Shown one piece after another: positions 1 through 10,898 of a stretch of DNA of 64,000 nt (position 1 is its first letter; every line of letters starts with the position of its first letter). The position numbers were made by a program, and so were the translations under genes. The stretch comes from Adiantum capillus-veneris. Its lineage: Eukaryota > Streptophyta > Polypodiopsida > Polypodiales > Pteridaceae. The stretch covers positions 105,524,141 to 105,588,140 of the forward strand of contig CM043942.1 of the NCBI GenBank assembly GCA_014529385.2, read 5' to 3'. The notes below the pieces were generated by a model. The model was not told the origin of the DNA, searched no databases, and was given only the letters and a program-made list of their open reading frames with translations.

Positions 1-488
1 ACATGGGCCATGAATAAGGGGTTGGGTCACAAAGATAGTGTCCTTTGGATACATATACCAAATGTGGTGCTCTCACAAAGGCCCAATTGTGGAAGCCATG
101 AGAGAAAGGGTAGCTCAATAGAGGGAGTCCAAATGGTGGCTTAATAAAATGATGGAGGTTCTTAGGGTTTTGAAGGGGATTGCATTCAACTTGGCTAGAG
201 GGTTTCAAGGTACCACAAAGAGTGTTGGAGAAGGCATTGTATCAACTGCATGTGAAGGAAGCTCAATTGGCTGATAATGAAGGGAAGTGATTGGCCAACT
301 TTCTACACTGATTTCACAATGTTGAGGAAAGTTGGATCCAAAAGTTGCAAAATATGGGATGCTCTCTAAGCACCGAGGAAGGGGATAATGAAGGGCCAAT
401 AGCTTGGGAGCTAAGAGGAGAACATGTGTCAAAAAGAATGGTGGCCAGTTAGTCATGAAGTGAAGAATCCAAGGACGAGGGAATCTCT
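1..488. other. unassigned spacer
   Basis: I see no recognisable protein domain, LTR end or RNA gene here. Short open frames exist on both strands but have no family motif. The stretch ends where an LTR with a TG start begins at 489. Confidence 0.5.
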
Positions 489-945
489 TGTTAGAAAATA
501 GGACGTAGCTAAATAGATATTTGAGTAGCTTACTTAATGGAGAGAGACAAATTTCCACACACGAGAGATTATAAAGTAGAGAGAGAGAGAAAGCACACAC
601 AATATACGTTGTTCACCCAATGTGGGCTATACCCACGGGACAACAGCCACTCAATAGATTTAGTACTTCAAATAAGAAGTAGGTTATAAAGGGATTAGTC
701 CCTTAATAGAGCTCCCACCTTGATTCACTCTCACCACCTCACACCCACCTTGTTGCATCACCTTCACACTCCAAAATGTGTGTAGAAATGGCCTCCTTTT
801 ATAGGCCAAAAGGGCTGCCCTCCCTCATGAGAGGCAGTCGTGTGTATCCGACCTTGTGTATACAAGTCCAAATTGGACTCTCTAATCGGCCCATGTGTGG
901 CCGCCCTTGAGAAGACAAGTCTGCCTACAAATCGCCCATTGGACA
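489..945 (-). repeat. truncated copia family B LTR
   Basis: Starting with TGTTAG at 489, the sequence aligns base for base with many positions of the B1 LTRs at 51785 and 56614: the opening segment, the short GA run, the TATA-like CCTTTTATAGG block (on the minus strand CCTATAAAAGG) and the block ending near GAGAAGACAAGTC. Homology fades at about 945, before the CCGGCC-rich part and the terminal CA, so about half the LTR is present. No PBS or PPT lies beside it. Orientation is the same as B1 (minus-strand element). It is either a broken solo LTR or an end left by a deletion. Confidence 0.85.
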
Positions 946-2301
946 TTGAATAGGGTAATACCGAGCCAAATATCTGTTTAGAGCAGGTCAAAAAGGTGGA
1001 CATGGCGGGACACTGAGCAAAAAAGAATGAGCCAGTGTCGTCGCCCAAAAATAGACTCTGCGTCGCTCCCTACGAAGACGGCGAACCACTCGCTGCAAAT
1101 GAGAGACATGAGCCTGGGCCTCAGCACATTCTTCTGTAGCTTTCGCCCAATCAGAAATATCAAAACCCTCTCGGACAATGTTCTTACCTCTGTCATTAGT
1201 CGACGGCTCAGGCTGGCTCACCACAACTTGTTGAGCTGGTTGCTATGTTAGCGCCTCATCAGATAGCCGTGACCTCCAGCTCTGCATTTGACCTTCCAAA
1301 AAACTATGCAGGTCCTGCTGGATTTCCACTGCTAAGGCATCATTCATATTGATCATCACATCACCAGGATGTGATGCTAAATAAGTGGCCAGGCTATTTT
1401 ACGTGCGCAATCAAAGAAATTAATCTTGAACAGAAGCGACAAACATAGAGTTGGCCTCCTCAGAGCCTGTATTTCATCAGCCTGCTGCTGCCGGGGGCTG
1501 TACTATCCAATGTTGCGTTTTGACTTGTCAGTTCTGCATTGTGAGCTTGCAAGGTAGCTACTTGCGTTTCGAGCTCAATGACGCATGCCTCAGTTGCTAG
1601 GACTGGCCAAACCAAACGCAGGGACTCCGTAATACGCTGTAAAAATGCTCTGCACGCCAAGAGCTGATCTGAGGGATTTGCAGAACTTGTCTCCCAAGGT
1701 AGAGCTGCTGGAATAGTTCCCCATGCCGTGGAAGCTGCTATATTAACACCAAGATTTTTTGGTTGCGAGGAAGTGTCCGCACTCGCAGAGCGAGTTCCAA
1801 CCGGAGTGGCAGTTGCAGCCCCCTCCTGCATTCTTTGCCGCCAGCGTGCAACTGCGGTATCCTCCGACAGTCTGCCACTAATCACAAATGATGTTGCAGT
1901 AGAGGTGGTGTGGAAAGCAAGACTTGCTCCAGTCCTCGCTTTCGGCTTGATGTCCCTGCAGTGGTCATCTCCTGTGAACCAGAGGCTACCACTGCAGTTG
2001 AAGTACCCGGCACATCCAATATTCGAGCAGGTGTTTGAGAGACACCCACAACAGGCACTGTAGAATTTTGAGCCTGTGACAACTACGTAGTATCACGTGC
2101 AAGAAATCAATCATCCTCAAAGTGGCACAGAGCGTGAAGGGAAAGAGGAAAAACTTCCTACAAGGGAAACACCAGAGTAAGAAGTTGCCCGACCTTGGTA
2201 TTCATTGGGGTACTGCACCCCATCTGCCCCACCACTCTTTGACATTCTGCTAGCAATCGTTCTCCGATGATTTCTGCCCAAGCCACTGGCCCAAAGTTGG
2301 C
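946..2301 (-). pseudogene. decayed minus-strand coding stretch of unknown family
   Basis: Read on the minus strand, several open stretches follow each other in different frames (2082-1882, 1885-1460, 1224-988). They look protein-like: Ala/Ser/Thr-rich segments and a heptad-like stretch near 1120-1190 rich in Arg, Glu and Ala that could form a coiled coil. I recognise no retroviral domain. It lies on the far side of element E1 from the integrase end of Gypsy2 and on the same strand, so it may be the region downstream of Gypsy2 pol, split by E1. That link is inference; it could also belong to an unrelated decayed element. Confidence 0.35.
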
Positions 2302-2893
2302 TGAAGTGTACACACATCTCCAAACAAGAGAGCTTCCACAATCTACCATACACCAAACTGCCTACAAGCTGCCATATCCTGTGTGCTGTGGGAAATAGAC
2401 TGTATCTCCCAAACCACAAATCCAAAAGGGATGCTTTCAAGCCTCAAAAATTCTCTGCATTTTCTACAACAAAATCTCTGAAGACCACAAATTTCAATTC
2501 TATGTACCACTATGTGCAAAATTGGCACGAACAGCAAGCTGCAATGGCCCGACTACGCGTAGGAAGGCTAGTCGAGGGCAAAAAACTGCATCCAAAAGCA
2601 TCAAGAAGCCACAACGACCCAAAACCTGCAAATTTCTGATATTTGACTGAACCTTTTTTAGTTTTTACATGAGTTTTAGTCATATACAAGTCTCACTTCA
2701 AAAAACTCACTCACGGGCACTTACAATAGCCCGACAGTTGTCACTAGACTAGCGACTTGCAGTGCATGTACATGTGCTTGCTAAAGCAAACTAAAAAACC
2801 CACAAAAATAAAGCCCACACACCATTTGACATCGGGAGTCATGTCTGTATGTACAAGTTTACAAAAAACGGGGTGTCAGAAATGCGCCCAACA
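2302..2893 (-). repeat. E1 3' LTR, outer end missing
   Basis: It is nearly identical to 4536-5128 and ends with the same CCCAACA. It lacks the portion that corresponds to 4256-4535 of the right LTR, so it has been cut at the outer side. The homology start at 2302 abuts unrelated sequence. Confidence 0.85.
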
Positions 2894-2916
2894 TAGTTTG
2901 CCAACCCCCCAGTCTG
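2894..2916 (-). other. E1 polypurine tract
   Basis: Directly inside the left LTR the plus strand carries a run of six C. Read on the minus strand this is a G-rich tract (ACTGGGGGGTTGGC) just before the 3' LTR, the position where a polypurine tract primes plus-strand DNA synthesis. A few non-purine bases separate it from the LTR, so the exact primer end is uncertain. Confidence 0.55.
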
Positions 2917-2992
2917 CTAGAGCATTCATGCTCAGCAGTAGACTATGCAAAATCTTAGGTACAAAGATACATCATGTACAAAGAAATCAGCA

Positions 2993-4180
2993 TCATATAC
3001 CCTTACCACGATCAAATGGAAAAGTATTATCCCTTGCATTCATCGTGCACACATAATGGCATCCTTCAAAGTCATAAGAACAATCATCAATCACTAGTGA
3101 GCTCCAACCATCAACGTACATGTCATACGAATCAAAATACCATGGATAAACATTCTCGCCATCATGAGATGTATCACTCACATCAAGCCAAGACAAAACA
3201 TTCATTGTATCCATGTCATCATGGCTATCCCAACTTTCCATGCTAAAATCCTCTTCAACATCCACACATGCATGTGAGGTTTTCATAAGCTTCTTCACCC
3301 TTGACAATGCATGGCACACACTAACTTGCATCTCCTCATCTATCTCAACTTGTGGGTCATCAAAGCCCCGATCAAGACTACCATCACAATACACATCACG
3401 CAAACCATCCTCTTGCTCATAATGGAAATCATAACTAGTAGGCAACTGAGTGTCACCAATAGCATCATCAACATCACAAACATTAATCTCAGTATCCCAA
3501 ATGGGTCCACATACCCACAACTCATCGGAGTACCATAACAACTCATAAGATGGAGGAGAGAAAAGATCATCCATAATCTCAATATTCATGTCATCTACCT
3601 CACAATAAAAATCATCCAAAGGCATATAATGCAAGCACATAGAGCTAGACAAGTCCTCATGTTTACAATCATTCAGACATGCATCCAAATCAGCTATACC
3701 GTTGCCCTCTTTGTCATACATGCACTCCAAGGTCTTTTCTTTCACAATATTGCTTGCACAAAACTCCTCATTAATATCTACATCATCAAGAGAGAGAACC
3801 TCATCTTCTACATCTGACTCAACCTCATCATCATTACTACAATCATCACTAGTGATAGAGGAGCTCTTGTGTGAAATGCATGAAGAAGTAGAAGACTGAT
3901 TGACATCTTCCAACCATCTTTTTTGCTTCAAGAAATCAACAATGCCTTTCACACCCAAAAAGTCAATGCAAGCAACTTCAATGCCCAAACATCCTGGAAG
4001 GGTACCAATGAACAAGAACTTCTCTTCCTTTGTATCCAGAACCATATCCTCAAGAACCTCTAGCTCTTGCTTGAGAGAGCAAAACCTCATGTAATGCATG
4101 TCCAACTCTTCTAGCCTGCTTAGCTTCAATTGTTTTATCACATCATTCATCCTCAACAAGGCATCATTGAGCTTGACCAT
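2993..4180 (-). CDS. acidic 395-residue protein of E1, function unknown
   Basis: This is the only long ORF of E1 and fills the interior between PBS and PPT. The start ATG at 4180 has a good plant context (GCCATGGTC) and lies about 50 bases after the candidate primer site. The protein opens with a Leu/Lys/Glu-rich helical stretch (residues about 1-55), then a more hydrophobic part (about 55-90). The remaining three quarters are strongly acidic, with many Asp, Glu, Ser and several Trp and Cys residues. It has no zinc knuckle, DTG/DSG protease triad, YxDD or integrase triad, and no signal peptide or membrane segment. It is unbroken although the element cannot replicate alone, which hints that the protein was kept for a while. 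I do not recognise the family; a gag-like or chromatin-binding role would be guesswork. Confidence 0.6.
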   Translation of the reverse strand: MVKLNDALLRMNDVIKQLKLSRLEELDMHYMRFCSLKQELEVLEDMVLDTKEEKFLFIGTLPGCLGIEVACIDFLGVKGIVDFLKQKRWLEDVNQSSTSSCISHKSSSITSDDCSNDDEVESDVEDEVLSLDDVDINEEFCASNIVKEKTLECMYDKEGNGIADLDACLNDCKHEDLSSSMCLHYMPLDDFYCEVDDMNIEIMDDLFSPPSYELLWYSDELWVCGPIWDTEINVCDVDDAIGDTQLPTSYDFHYEQEDGLRDVYCDGSLDRGFDDPQVEIDEEMQVSVCHALSRVKKLMKTSHACVDVEEDFSMESWDSHDDMDTMNVLSWLDVSDTSHDGENVYPWYFDSYDMYVDGWSSLVIDDCSYDFEGCHYVCTMNARDNTFPFDRGKGI

Positions 4181-4229
4181 GGCTGCAATTTTATGTCTAC
4201 ACCATCAAGATTGAAGGTAACTTGAAGCA

Positions 4230-4249
4230 CTCCTCGGTGGCGGGCACCA
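4230..4249 (-). other. candidate primer-binding site of E1
   Basis: On the minus strand, six bases after the LTR end (CCCAACA), comes TGGTGCCCGCCACCGAGGAG. It starts with the TGG expected for pairing with the CCA end of a tRNA. I could not assign the tRNA by eye. Confidence 0.45.
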
Positions 4250-4255
4250 AAACAC

Positions 4256-5128
4256 TGTTGGGAAAACAAGAGCAAGGGGCACCTCTATAGCAATGTCTCC
4301 CAAGAGCGTTGAAGACACAAGATCAACACCACAAACGGTATCAAAATAACCTCAACAAAACCACAACTCAAAGACAAGTGATCTCTTGGGAATTTACCAG
4401 CACACGCCCACCCAAAAGACCACCATGAAAATTAGGAAGCACTTACCCTGGCATGGATTTACAGCACACGCCGACCAATGCACTTGAGAGAAATATCTTT
4501 CACCTTCATCAAATAACTCTTCAAAAACACAATTTTGAAGTGTACACACATCTCCAAACAAGAGAGCTTCCACAATCTACCATACACCAAACTGCCTACA
4601 AGCTGCCATATCCTATGTGCTATGGGAAATAGACTGTATCTCCCAAACCACAACTCCGAAAGGGATGATTTCAAGCCTAAAAAATTCTCTGCATTTTCTA
4701 CAAAAAAAGCTTTGAAGACCACAAATTTCAATTCTATGTACCACTATGTGCAAAATTGGCACGAACAGCAAGCTACCATGGCCCGACTACGCGTAGGAAG
4801 GCTAGTCGAGGGCAAAAAACTGCATCCAAAAGCATCAAGAAGCCACAACGACCCAAAACCTGCAAATTTATGATATTTGACTGAACCTTTTTTAGTTTTT
4901 ACATGAGTTTTATTTATATACAAGTCTCACTTCAAAAAACTCACTTACGGGCACTTACAATAGTCCGACAGTTGTCACTAGACTAGCGACTTGCAGTGCA
5001 TGTACATGTGCTTGCTAAAGCAAACTAAAAAACCCACAAAAATAAAGCCCACACACCATTTTGACATCGGGAGTCATGTCTGTATGTACAAGTTTACAAA
5101 AAACGGGGTGTCAGAAATGCGCCCAACA
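4256..5128 (-). repeat. E1 5' LTR, full length
   Basis: It runs from TGTTGGG to CCCAACA, a perfect 7-bp terminal inverted repeat, 873 bp. The inner 593 bp match the left LTR. The full extent is supported by the plus-strand copy at 19746-20681, which has both ends. The right flank continues into the 3' end of Gypsy2. Confidence 0.75.
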
Positions 5129-5370
5129 ACGTGCATGCAAAAATCCTGTAACCAAGCGTCCACCCTTCTGAGAGCCAGCTGCTGCATAGGAGTAAAAGGA
5201 ATGCACTGTAACAAGGAGGCCGTCATGGTGGCGAAGGCACATAGAAGGATAGAAGAACACTACAGCGCAACCTTGCAAAAGCCCTGCAAATAACACGAGA
5301 AAAGGATAAGGTATCTACTGCATGCACGAAACCACTCACAGAGTTCTCAAAATAGGGCTGCCACGGTGTC
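5129..5370 (-). other. region downstream of Gypsy2 integrase
   Basis: This short stretch lies between the stop of the Gypsy2 integrase frame and E1. Minus-strand frames stay partly open, so it may be the start of a downstream accessory ORF that E1 split from the 946-2301 stretch. No domain is seen. Confidence 0.3.
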
Positions 5371-6737
5371 TCAACCATCATAGCCCTTTTCCCGCTTTTC
5401 GAGATTGCAAGTTAAAGAATCCCCAATCATGATTAAGGCGGCTTCCGGCTCTTGTAGCACAACAAAGGGGCACTGACTCGAGGTAGGTGAAAAATAATGG
5501 CGCGGTCGAAACCCATTCACTGACACAAAAATCACCTCGCCCTGCAAGTCAGCCAAATAAAAAGAGGTAGGTCCACATGACTTAAAAATCCAGAACAGCC
5601 CAGACCACTGTAATTTCAGCTTCCCGGGGATCTTCCCAAGGCGGGAATTAAATACAAGAACCAACTGGCCTCCTAAAAATTGTCGTGCTATAGGGTGATC
5701 TAACCATTTCTTTTGCCAGGATTGTAGATCTTGCAACACCGCAAAACTGCGCAACCGCTCTTCATCTAATTTCTGCAAAACATCCAAACGATAAACAATG
5801 GAATCTTCCGGAAGAAGCCTACCTGTAATAAGCATCCGCAAACTCGGAACCACATGCTCCACTAGGGTAATTGCCTCCATTCCAAATGCCAATTTGAAAG
5901 GAGTTAGTCCTGTTGCCACTTTATATGCTGTAAGGTAGGCCCATAATGCGGAAGGAAGTTTGATATCCCAATATATTCTATGCATATTACTAGCTTTGTC
6001 AAAATACAAACCAATTGCTTATTAGTTGATTCAGCCTGCCCATTCGAAGATTTCCTATGTAACACAAAGTAAAATCGTAACATTCTCTCCATCATCTTAT
6101 TCAAGAAATGGCTACCCCGATCACTAACCAACTCAATAGGATAGCCATATCTGGAAAAATCATCCTTATATAAGCACCCAGCAACAGAAACCGTTGTATT
6201 ATCTTTCAAAGGCCATGCTTCCACCCATTTAGTTGCATAAACCGTGGCCGTCAAAATATACCTATTACCAGTGTTGGCTGCTATTGGTTTAAAAGGCCCA
6301 ATAAAATCCAATCCCCATTTCCGAAAAGGCTCCAAGGGTAATACTGGCTGTAAAGGCATTCTGGACATTTTAGTAGGTTGCTCCAACCACTGACAATCAT
6401 CACAATGTTGTACAAAGCCCCTCAGATCTTGACACACTTTTGGCCACCATAATCTAGATTATAACACTTTCCTTGCCGTGATCAAAGCTGCAAAGTGGCC
6501 CCCTGCAATGCCGGTATGGACCTCCTCCAGAACAGATCCTTGTTCCTCTGGTAGGACACATCTTAGCAAGACATCCGCAACCGTGTGATAATACAACTTC
6601 CCCATGACAATCTCAAAGTTGTAACTTCTAATAGCCATCCGGCACCATTGCTCTGTGGACAAGAATGAAGGCATTTCTCCACTGTTGAGAAAATGGAACA
6701 TCTCTTCATACCAGGTCCATGGAATGCTAGGGATCAT
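5371..6737 (-). pseudogene. Gypsy2 integrase
   Basis: The zinc-binding part lies at about 6420-6530 and has His-Thr-Gly-Ile-Ala-Gly-Gly-His followed by Cys-Asp-Asp-Cys. The catalytic core in 5904-6437 shows Asp in WGLDFIGP, Asp in LVSDRGSHF and Glu in NGQAESTNK. The second Asp and the Glu are about 29 residues apart instead of the usual 35, so a small deletion removed part of the loop before the Glu. The C-terminal part (5371-6009) overlaps in another frame and ends with a beta-rich segment like the GPY/F region. Frameshifts join the parts. The enzyme would insert the element's cDNA into the host chromosome; this copy cannot be functional. Confidence 0.85.
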
Positions 6738-6738
6738 C

Positions 6739-7361
6739 CTAGGTGGTTGCGTAACTGTAAGGCCATCCGCAAACTGCTCTTGTCAAAAAGAGAGATGCAT
6801 CCAAAAATTCATCAGCCACCCCCGTTGGTGGCTCGCCAGAATCTAGCCTGGACAGGTAATCAGCGACCGCATACTGGGCTCCTGGACGATGTATTACCTC
6901 AAAATCAAATTCTTGTAACGAGAGCACCCATCAAGCCGATCTTCCTGTCAAATTCTGTTGGCGCACCAGGTATAAAAGAGCCGAATGATCCACATGAAAG
7001 AAAAACCGCCTACCCAACAGATAATGATGAAACTTTTTCACCAAGTAAATCATCCCTAAAAATTCTCTTTCTGTCTCACTGAATAAATTTTTTTTGCGAA
7101 TGATAATCGTCTACTTGCATAATAGACAGGTCGAGACCACCCTTGAGTTTCTTCCTGCATCAACACACTGCCAATAGCCTTGTCAGAAGAATCCACAAAA
7201 ACATGAAAATCCAGACCCCAATTCGAAGCGATCATGATCCTAGGTTTGGACAGCTGAATTTTTAATCTTCGAAAGGCCAGATCACATTCCTGCGTCCATT
7301 CAAAAACTTTGGCATGCACTGCCTGATTAATAGGGATTGCCAAATGGGCGACAAACCTCAA
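6739..7361 (-). pseudogene. Gypsy2 RNase H
   Basis: Two open pieces (7361-7056 and 6927-6739) carry the RT connection and RNase H. The first shows the end of the RT thumb and a FHVFVDSSDKAIG-type segment with the first catalytic Asp. The second shows FEVIHRPGAQYAVADYLSR, the conserved end of gypsy RNase H. The middle part is in another frame. RNase H removes the RNA template during reverse transcription. Confidence 0.8.
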
Positions 7362-7382
7362 ATGCCTCCCATGCCAACGAGC

Positions 7383-8371
7383 TTAGCCAAGAAATACTGC
7401 ACACTGCTTCAAATTCACCACCGAGGGAGGTGCTTCCATAATTGTGGCTATTTTATCTGGATCCACTGGAATGCCATCATCAAAAATTACATGACCCAAT
7501 AATCTCCCACTTTGCACTGCAAATGCACATTTTAGAGGATTTAAACTAAATTTCACCTCTCGACATTTCATAGAACATAACCACAATTGCTTCAAATGCT
7601 CTAATTGCGCTCCAAAGACACTGAGATCATCCAGAAATATTTGCATAAAATCTGTCAAATAAGGACCAAAAATTTGAAATATATCCCTTTGAAAAGTTGA
7701 GGGTGCATTTCGTAATCCAAACCACATTACTGTGCATGCGAAAACACCCCATGCTGTAATAAAAGCTATTTTAGCCTGATCACCTACATCCATCCAAATT
7801 TGGTTATATCCACTGAACCCATCCAGAAAAGAATACATCTCGTGCCCTACCACATCATCCAAAAAAAAATCCAAAAATGGAAGAGGAAAAGGATCCGAAA
7901 CAGTATAGCTGCATTCAGCTTCCTATAATCTACACAAATGCGAATTTGCTTGTTTTGCTTTGGTACCACCACAATAGGCGAGATCCATTCAGGATTTTCA
8001 ATAGGGGTAATAAAACCCACCTGCAACAGACGATCAATTTCCACCTTGACTTGCTTCGCTACATTCGGATTCATCCTATATGAAAGATGCTTCACTAGAA
8101 CTACATCTGGTTTTAAATGAATCGTATGCTGATAAAACTTTGGATCCAATCCTTTCATGTCCGCATACTCCCATGCAAAAACATCCTTGAATTTTGTCAA
8201 CAAATGCATCAAGTCTCCTCGAAAACTTGCCTCAAGCTGTTTATTAATATGAATGCGTTGAGATTTCACTTGATCTCCTAGAAAGACCGTCTCCATTTCA
8301 TCTTCCTTGACCCTTGTTATTTTACTCATTTGTGCTTCAAACGCACGTTCTTGACTAATAATTTCCTCCAA
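7383..8371 (-). pseudogene. Gypsy2 reverse transcriptase
   Basis: The upstream piece (8371-7847) has the acidic lead-in and WISPIVVVPKQNKQIRIC, the RT fingers. The downstream piece (7874-7383) has YSFLDGFSGYNQ, the FGLRNAPSTFQR block and FLDD at the catalytic site in place of the common YxDD. The two pieces are in different frames with an overlap. It is a typical Ty3/gypsy RT, now a pseudogene. Confidence 0.85.
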
Positions 8372-8381
8372 TGATTCGGGA

Positions 8382-8930
8382 TCAGGTAAGACTCTTTCCT
8401 CCTGGCTCTGCTATTCCTGGGACCCCTAAAGATTTCCCCTTCGAAACCATAGAAACATCTGCAAAATAGAGAGAAACTAAATCCGGGTTAGCCTTCAGGA
8501 ATTGCTCCTCTTCATCCTCTTCTAATCCTTCCACCATATTCACTGTCTCTACTATCACAGGCCATGCTGCGTGAACTGGTTGTCTGCATGTTCCCAACAT
8601 CACCCGAACTTTCCTGTGACCCTTTTTAACTGTAAGCATTTTTGCCTCCCAATTATGATTTACCTTAGCTTGACGTAACCAGATCCTCAATATTTAAGAC
8701 TACTAAGGAAACAACAAAAGAGAAGCTAGCTACATCCAGCACAATGCCTCAGAGTAATCCTACTGGCTGTACTCCTCTCTGATATGCCATGCAAAATACA
8801 AAGGGTGCAAGTTCCCAATCACAAAGGCCAAAGCGCTCACAAGCTGCTTGAGTAATAATATTCACTCCTGCACCTCCATCTAATAGCACTTTGTCGATGT
8901 ATGTGCCATGATATCTTACTGAAAGCTCCG
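8382..8930 (-). pseudogene. Gypsy2 protease region
   Basis: Near 8863-8888 the minus strand encodes VLLDGGAGVNIIT, matching the retropepsin active-site block hD(S/T)GAxxNh but with Gly at the Ser/Thr position. The downstream stretch (8690-8382) contains basic and acidic linkers up to the RT. In-frame stops are present near 8690. Confidence 0.6.
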
Positions 8931-10898
8931 GAATGCGAGTATTCGTAATCCTAGTTGTGGGAAAAGGGATTGAATCATCCGCTCACCCTCAGCTACCGCA
9001 ATATCAACTTCCATCTCATCTGTTGCTTTGAACTTCTGAATTAGCAAAGCGTTGTGAAAATTCGAAATCAATTTCAATAACGATCCCAATCGTACTTGTA
9101 ATGGTGATTCTAGAACCTCTTTCCAAACTGAATCCCAATTATCCTCTTTCATAGTATCTGGCTTGTTTCAGACATTTCCCTCTTTTTTTCCCGGAGAGGA
9201 AGTCGATGGTCCCGATGATTGCATTGGTGGTACTGAATGTGGCATCCAAGTTACAGTCTGTTTACGTATATTTTTTGAGTTGCCCAATCCGGAAGCTTAA
9301 CATCAGCTATTGGTACCACATTTTTACTAGAACGAGTAATCAACAAAACCACTGGGTCTGATTCCTCCAGGCACTCAATCTGAACCATAGCCACACTCGG
9401 CTGCTTTCCAGCAGCACGTTCCTGTTTCTTTCGATCATACTCCATAGCCTTTGAACACGCGGACCGCCAATGCCCCTCCCAAACAGAAAAGGCAGGTCTT
9501 GGGTCGATTAGGATCTCAGCCACCTCTTCCGCGACCGCGACCCTCTCCTTGATCCCATCCACCGGCTTGTCCTTGAAAGGGCACCTCTGATGTATGAGCG
9601 TGAGCCATCTCCACTGCAAGCTCTTGTCCATGCCCTGACTATTGTGACTACCATGTCAAAGAATCCCGACTCCTACGACCATGACCATTGTAATAACATT
9701 ACTCTGTACTATGAGTGTTGGCTATGCAAATTGCACACCATTTCTGATTCATTGCACACTCTTAAGCGGTATGTCTCGGATTCCGACACTGAGTACACCA
9801 CAATTCCTTCAGACTTTTAACCACCACGGAAGATTTTGCCGATCCGGATGGAACACCTTTTCCTTAACGCTGGGATTTTTTCGAGGTGCTTCCTCCGATT
9901 CTTTCACCGAACCATTATTGCCTGAATCCGAGGATTCCGAGTCTGTAGTTTTCGACTCCAAAATATCACTGCCACTTCCTTGAGATTTACAATGAGATTT
10001 CTGGCAATCCTTTTTTTTAATTTCTTTGGTGATTCCCTATCCTCTAAAGCCTATCCTGCTACAACAGCCCTTGCAATTACATTATTCAGTGGAGTGGTTA
10101 CCTTATCTACTGTTGCCATAGCAATTCTGAGATCCTTATTGAGTCCTCGTAGAAAATAATCATTTAACACCTTGGCTGCTGGCCGTTGTGCCTGAGGTAC
10201 CCGCTGCAAAAGAATCCAGAACTTTGCACCATAATGCTCCACTGGCAACGGCTTTTGACGTAGTGTCCGAAGCTCTTCCAAATGTTGAGGAACCGTCTTT
10301 TCCGTTCTAAATCATCACAAGAACTCTCTAGACCATTTGACATAGGTCTGAAAGTGATCTCCAGAATACCTCTGACAACCATTTTGTAGTTTTCCTTGAA
10401 AGTGTGGATTCAAACACCGATTGTTGATGGAGAGGAACCACAACGCCAGGATGATTCAATCCATACACTTTATTAAATTGTCACAAATGTGCATCAGGGT
10501 CTTCCTTTGAAAGACCTCAAAAGCGGCTATACTTAATTTGACCACCCGCCCCACTGGCTGTGCCATAGTTCCTTGCCCAACTGTACCCCCTCCTAGAAAA
10601 AGCTGTCGAACAATAGGAGGCAGGGACGATGGTGGTGAAATCCCGGGACTACTTACTAGAGTCAGTGGTGGAGCAACATGAGTGGGTGAGGGAGAGCGCA
10701 CGGCAAGAGGACATGACTGACTACGTGGAGTATGCCACGCATGCTGAATACGCCTACCACGCACTGGGCTTGGCGACGAAGACATATGTTCCTCAGCCTC
10801 TGATGTAGAAGAAACAAATTCATTCGACCACCTCGGCTCCGACGTCTCCCCGAAATTGGAACCATAGGGTCAGGAGGACCCTGTGACCTAGTGCGCAT
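8916..10898 (-). pseudogene. Gypsy2 gag
   Basis: Open pieces at 10898-10662, 10785-10456, 10382-10164, 10281-10051, 9631-9251 and 9152-8916 follow in shifting frames. The block at 10051-10281 resembles the gypsy capsid segment with VEHYGAKFWILLQRVPQAQRP and LNDYFLRGLNKDLR. At about 9480-9440 a decayed zinc knuckle keeps GHWRSAC but has lost its first two Cys. Gag would form the particle that packages the element RNA. The plus strand of 9590-9983 also has open frames; I treat these as chance. Confidence 0.75.

Larger units (their letters stand above)
2302..5128 (-). mobile_element. non-autonomous LTR element E1
   Basis: Two direct copies of one LTR (2302-2893 and 4536-5128 within the fuller 4256-5128) flank a 1.36-kb interior with one long minus-strand ORF. 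A purine tract (minus strand) follows the left LTR and a candidate primer site starting TGGTGCCCGCC precedes the right LTR, so the element reads on the minus strand. There is no protease, RT, RNase H or integrase, so it needs enzymes from elsewhere. The left (3') LTR lacks its outer about 280 bp, so no target duplication can be checked. Related LTRs occur at 19437-20681. Confidence 0.75.
5371..10898 (-). mobile_element. decayed Ty3/gypsy element, Gypsy2
   Basis: The minus strand shows the order gag, protease, RT, RNase H, integrase, which is Ty3/gypsy order. All parts are broken by stops and frameshifts. The integrase ends without a chromodomain, so it is not a chromovirus; it fits the plant Athila/Tat side. 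I could not find its two LTRs: E1 sits next to the 3' side and the 5' side runs into unassigned DNA after 10898. A single HHCC zinc module is present, unlike Gypsy1. Confidence 0.85.

Noticed and set aside
205-600. 131-codon minus-strand frame
   Set aside because: It runs from spacer into the truncated B LTR at 489, crosses that boundary, and has no recognisable motif.
9590-9983. Plus-strand coding pieces in Gypsy2
   Set aside because: They are antisense to the gag region, lack domains and end at random stops.
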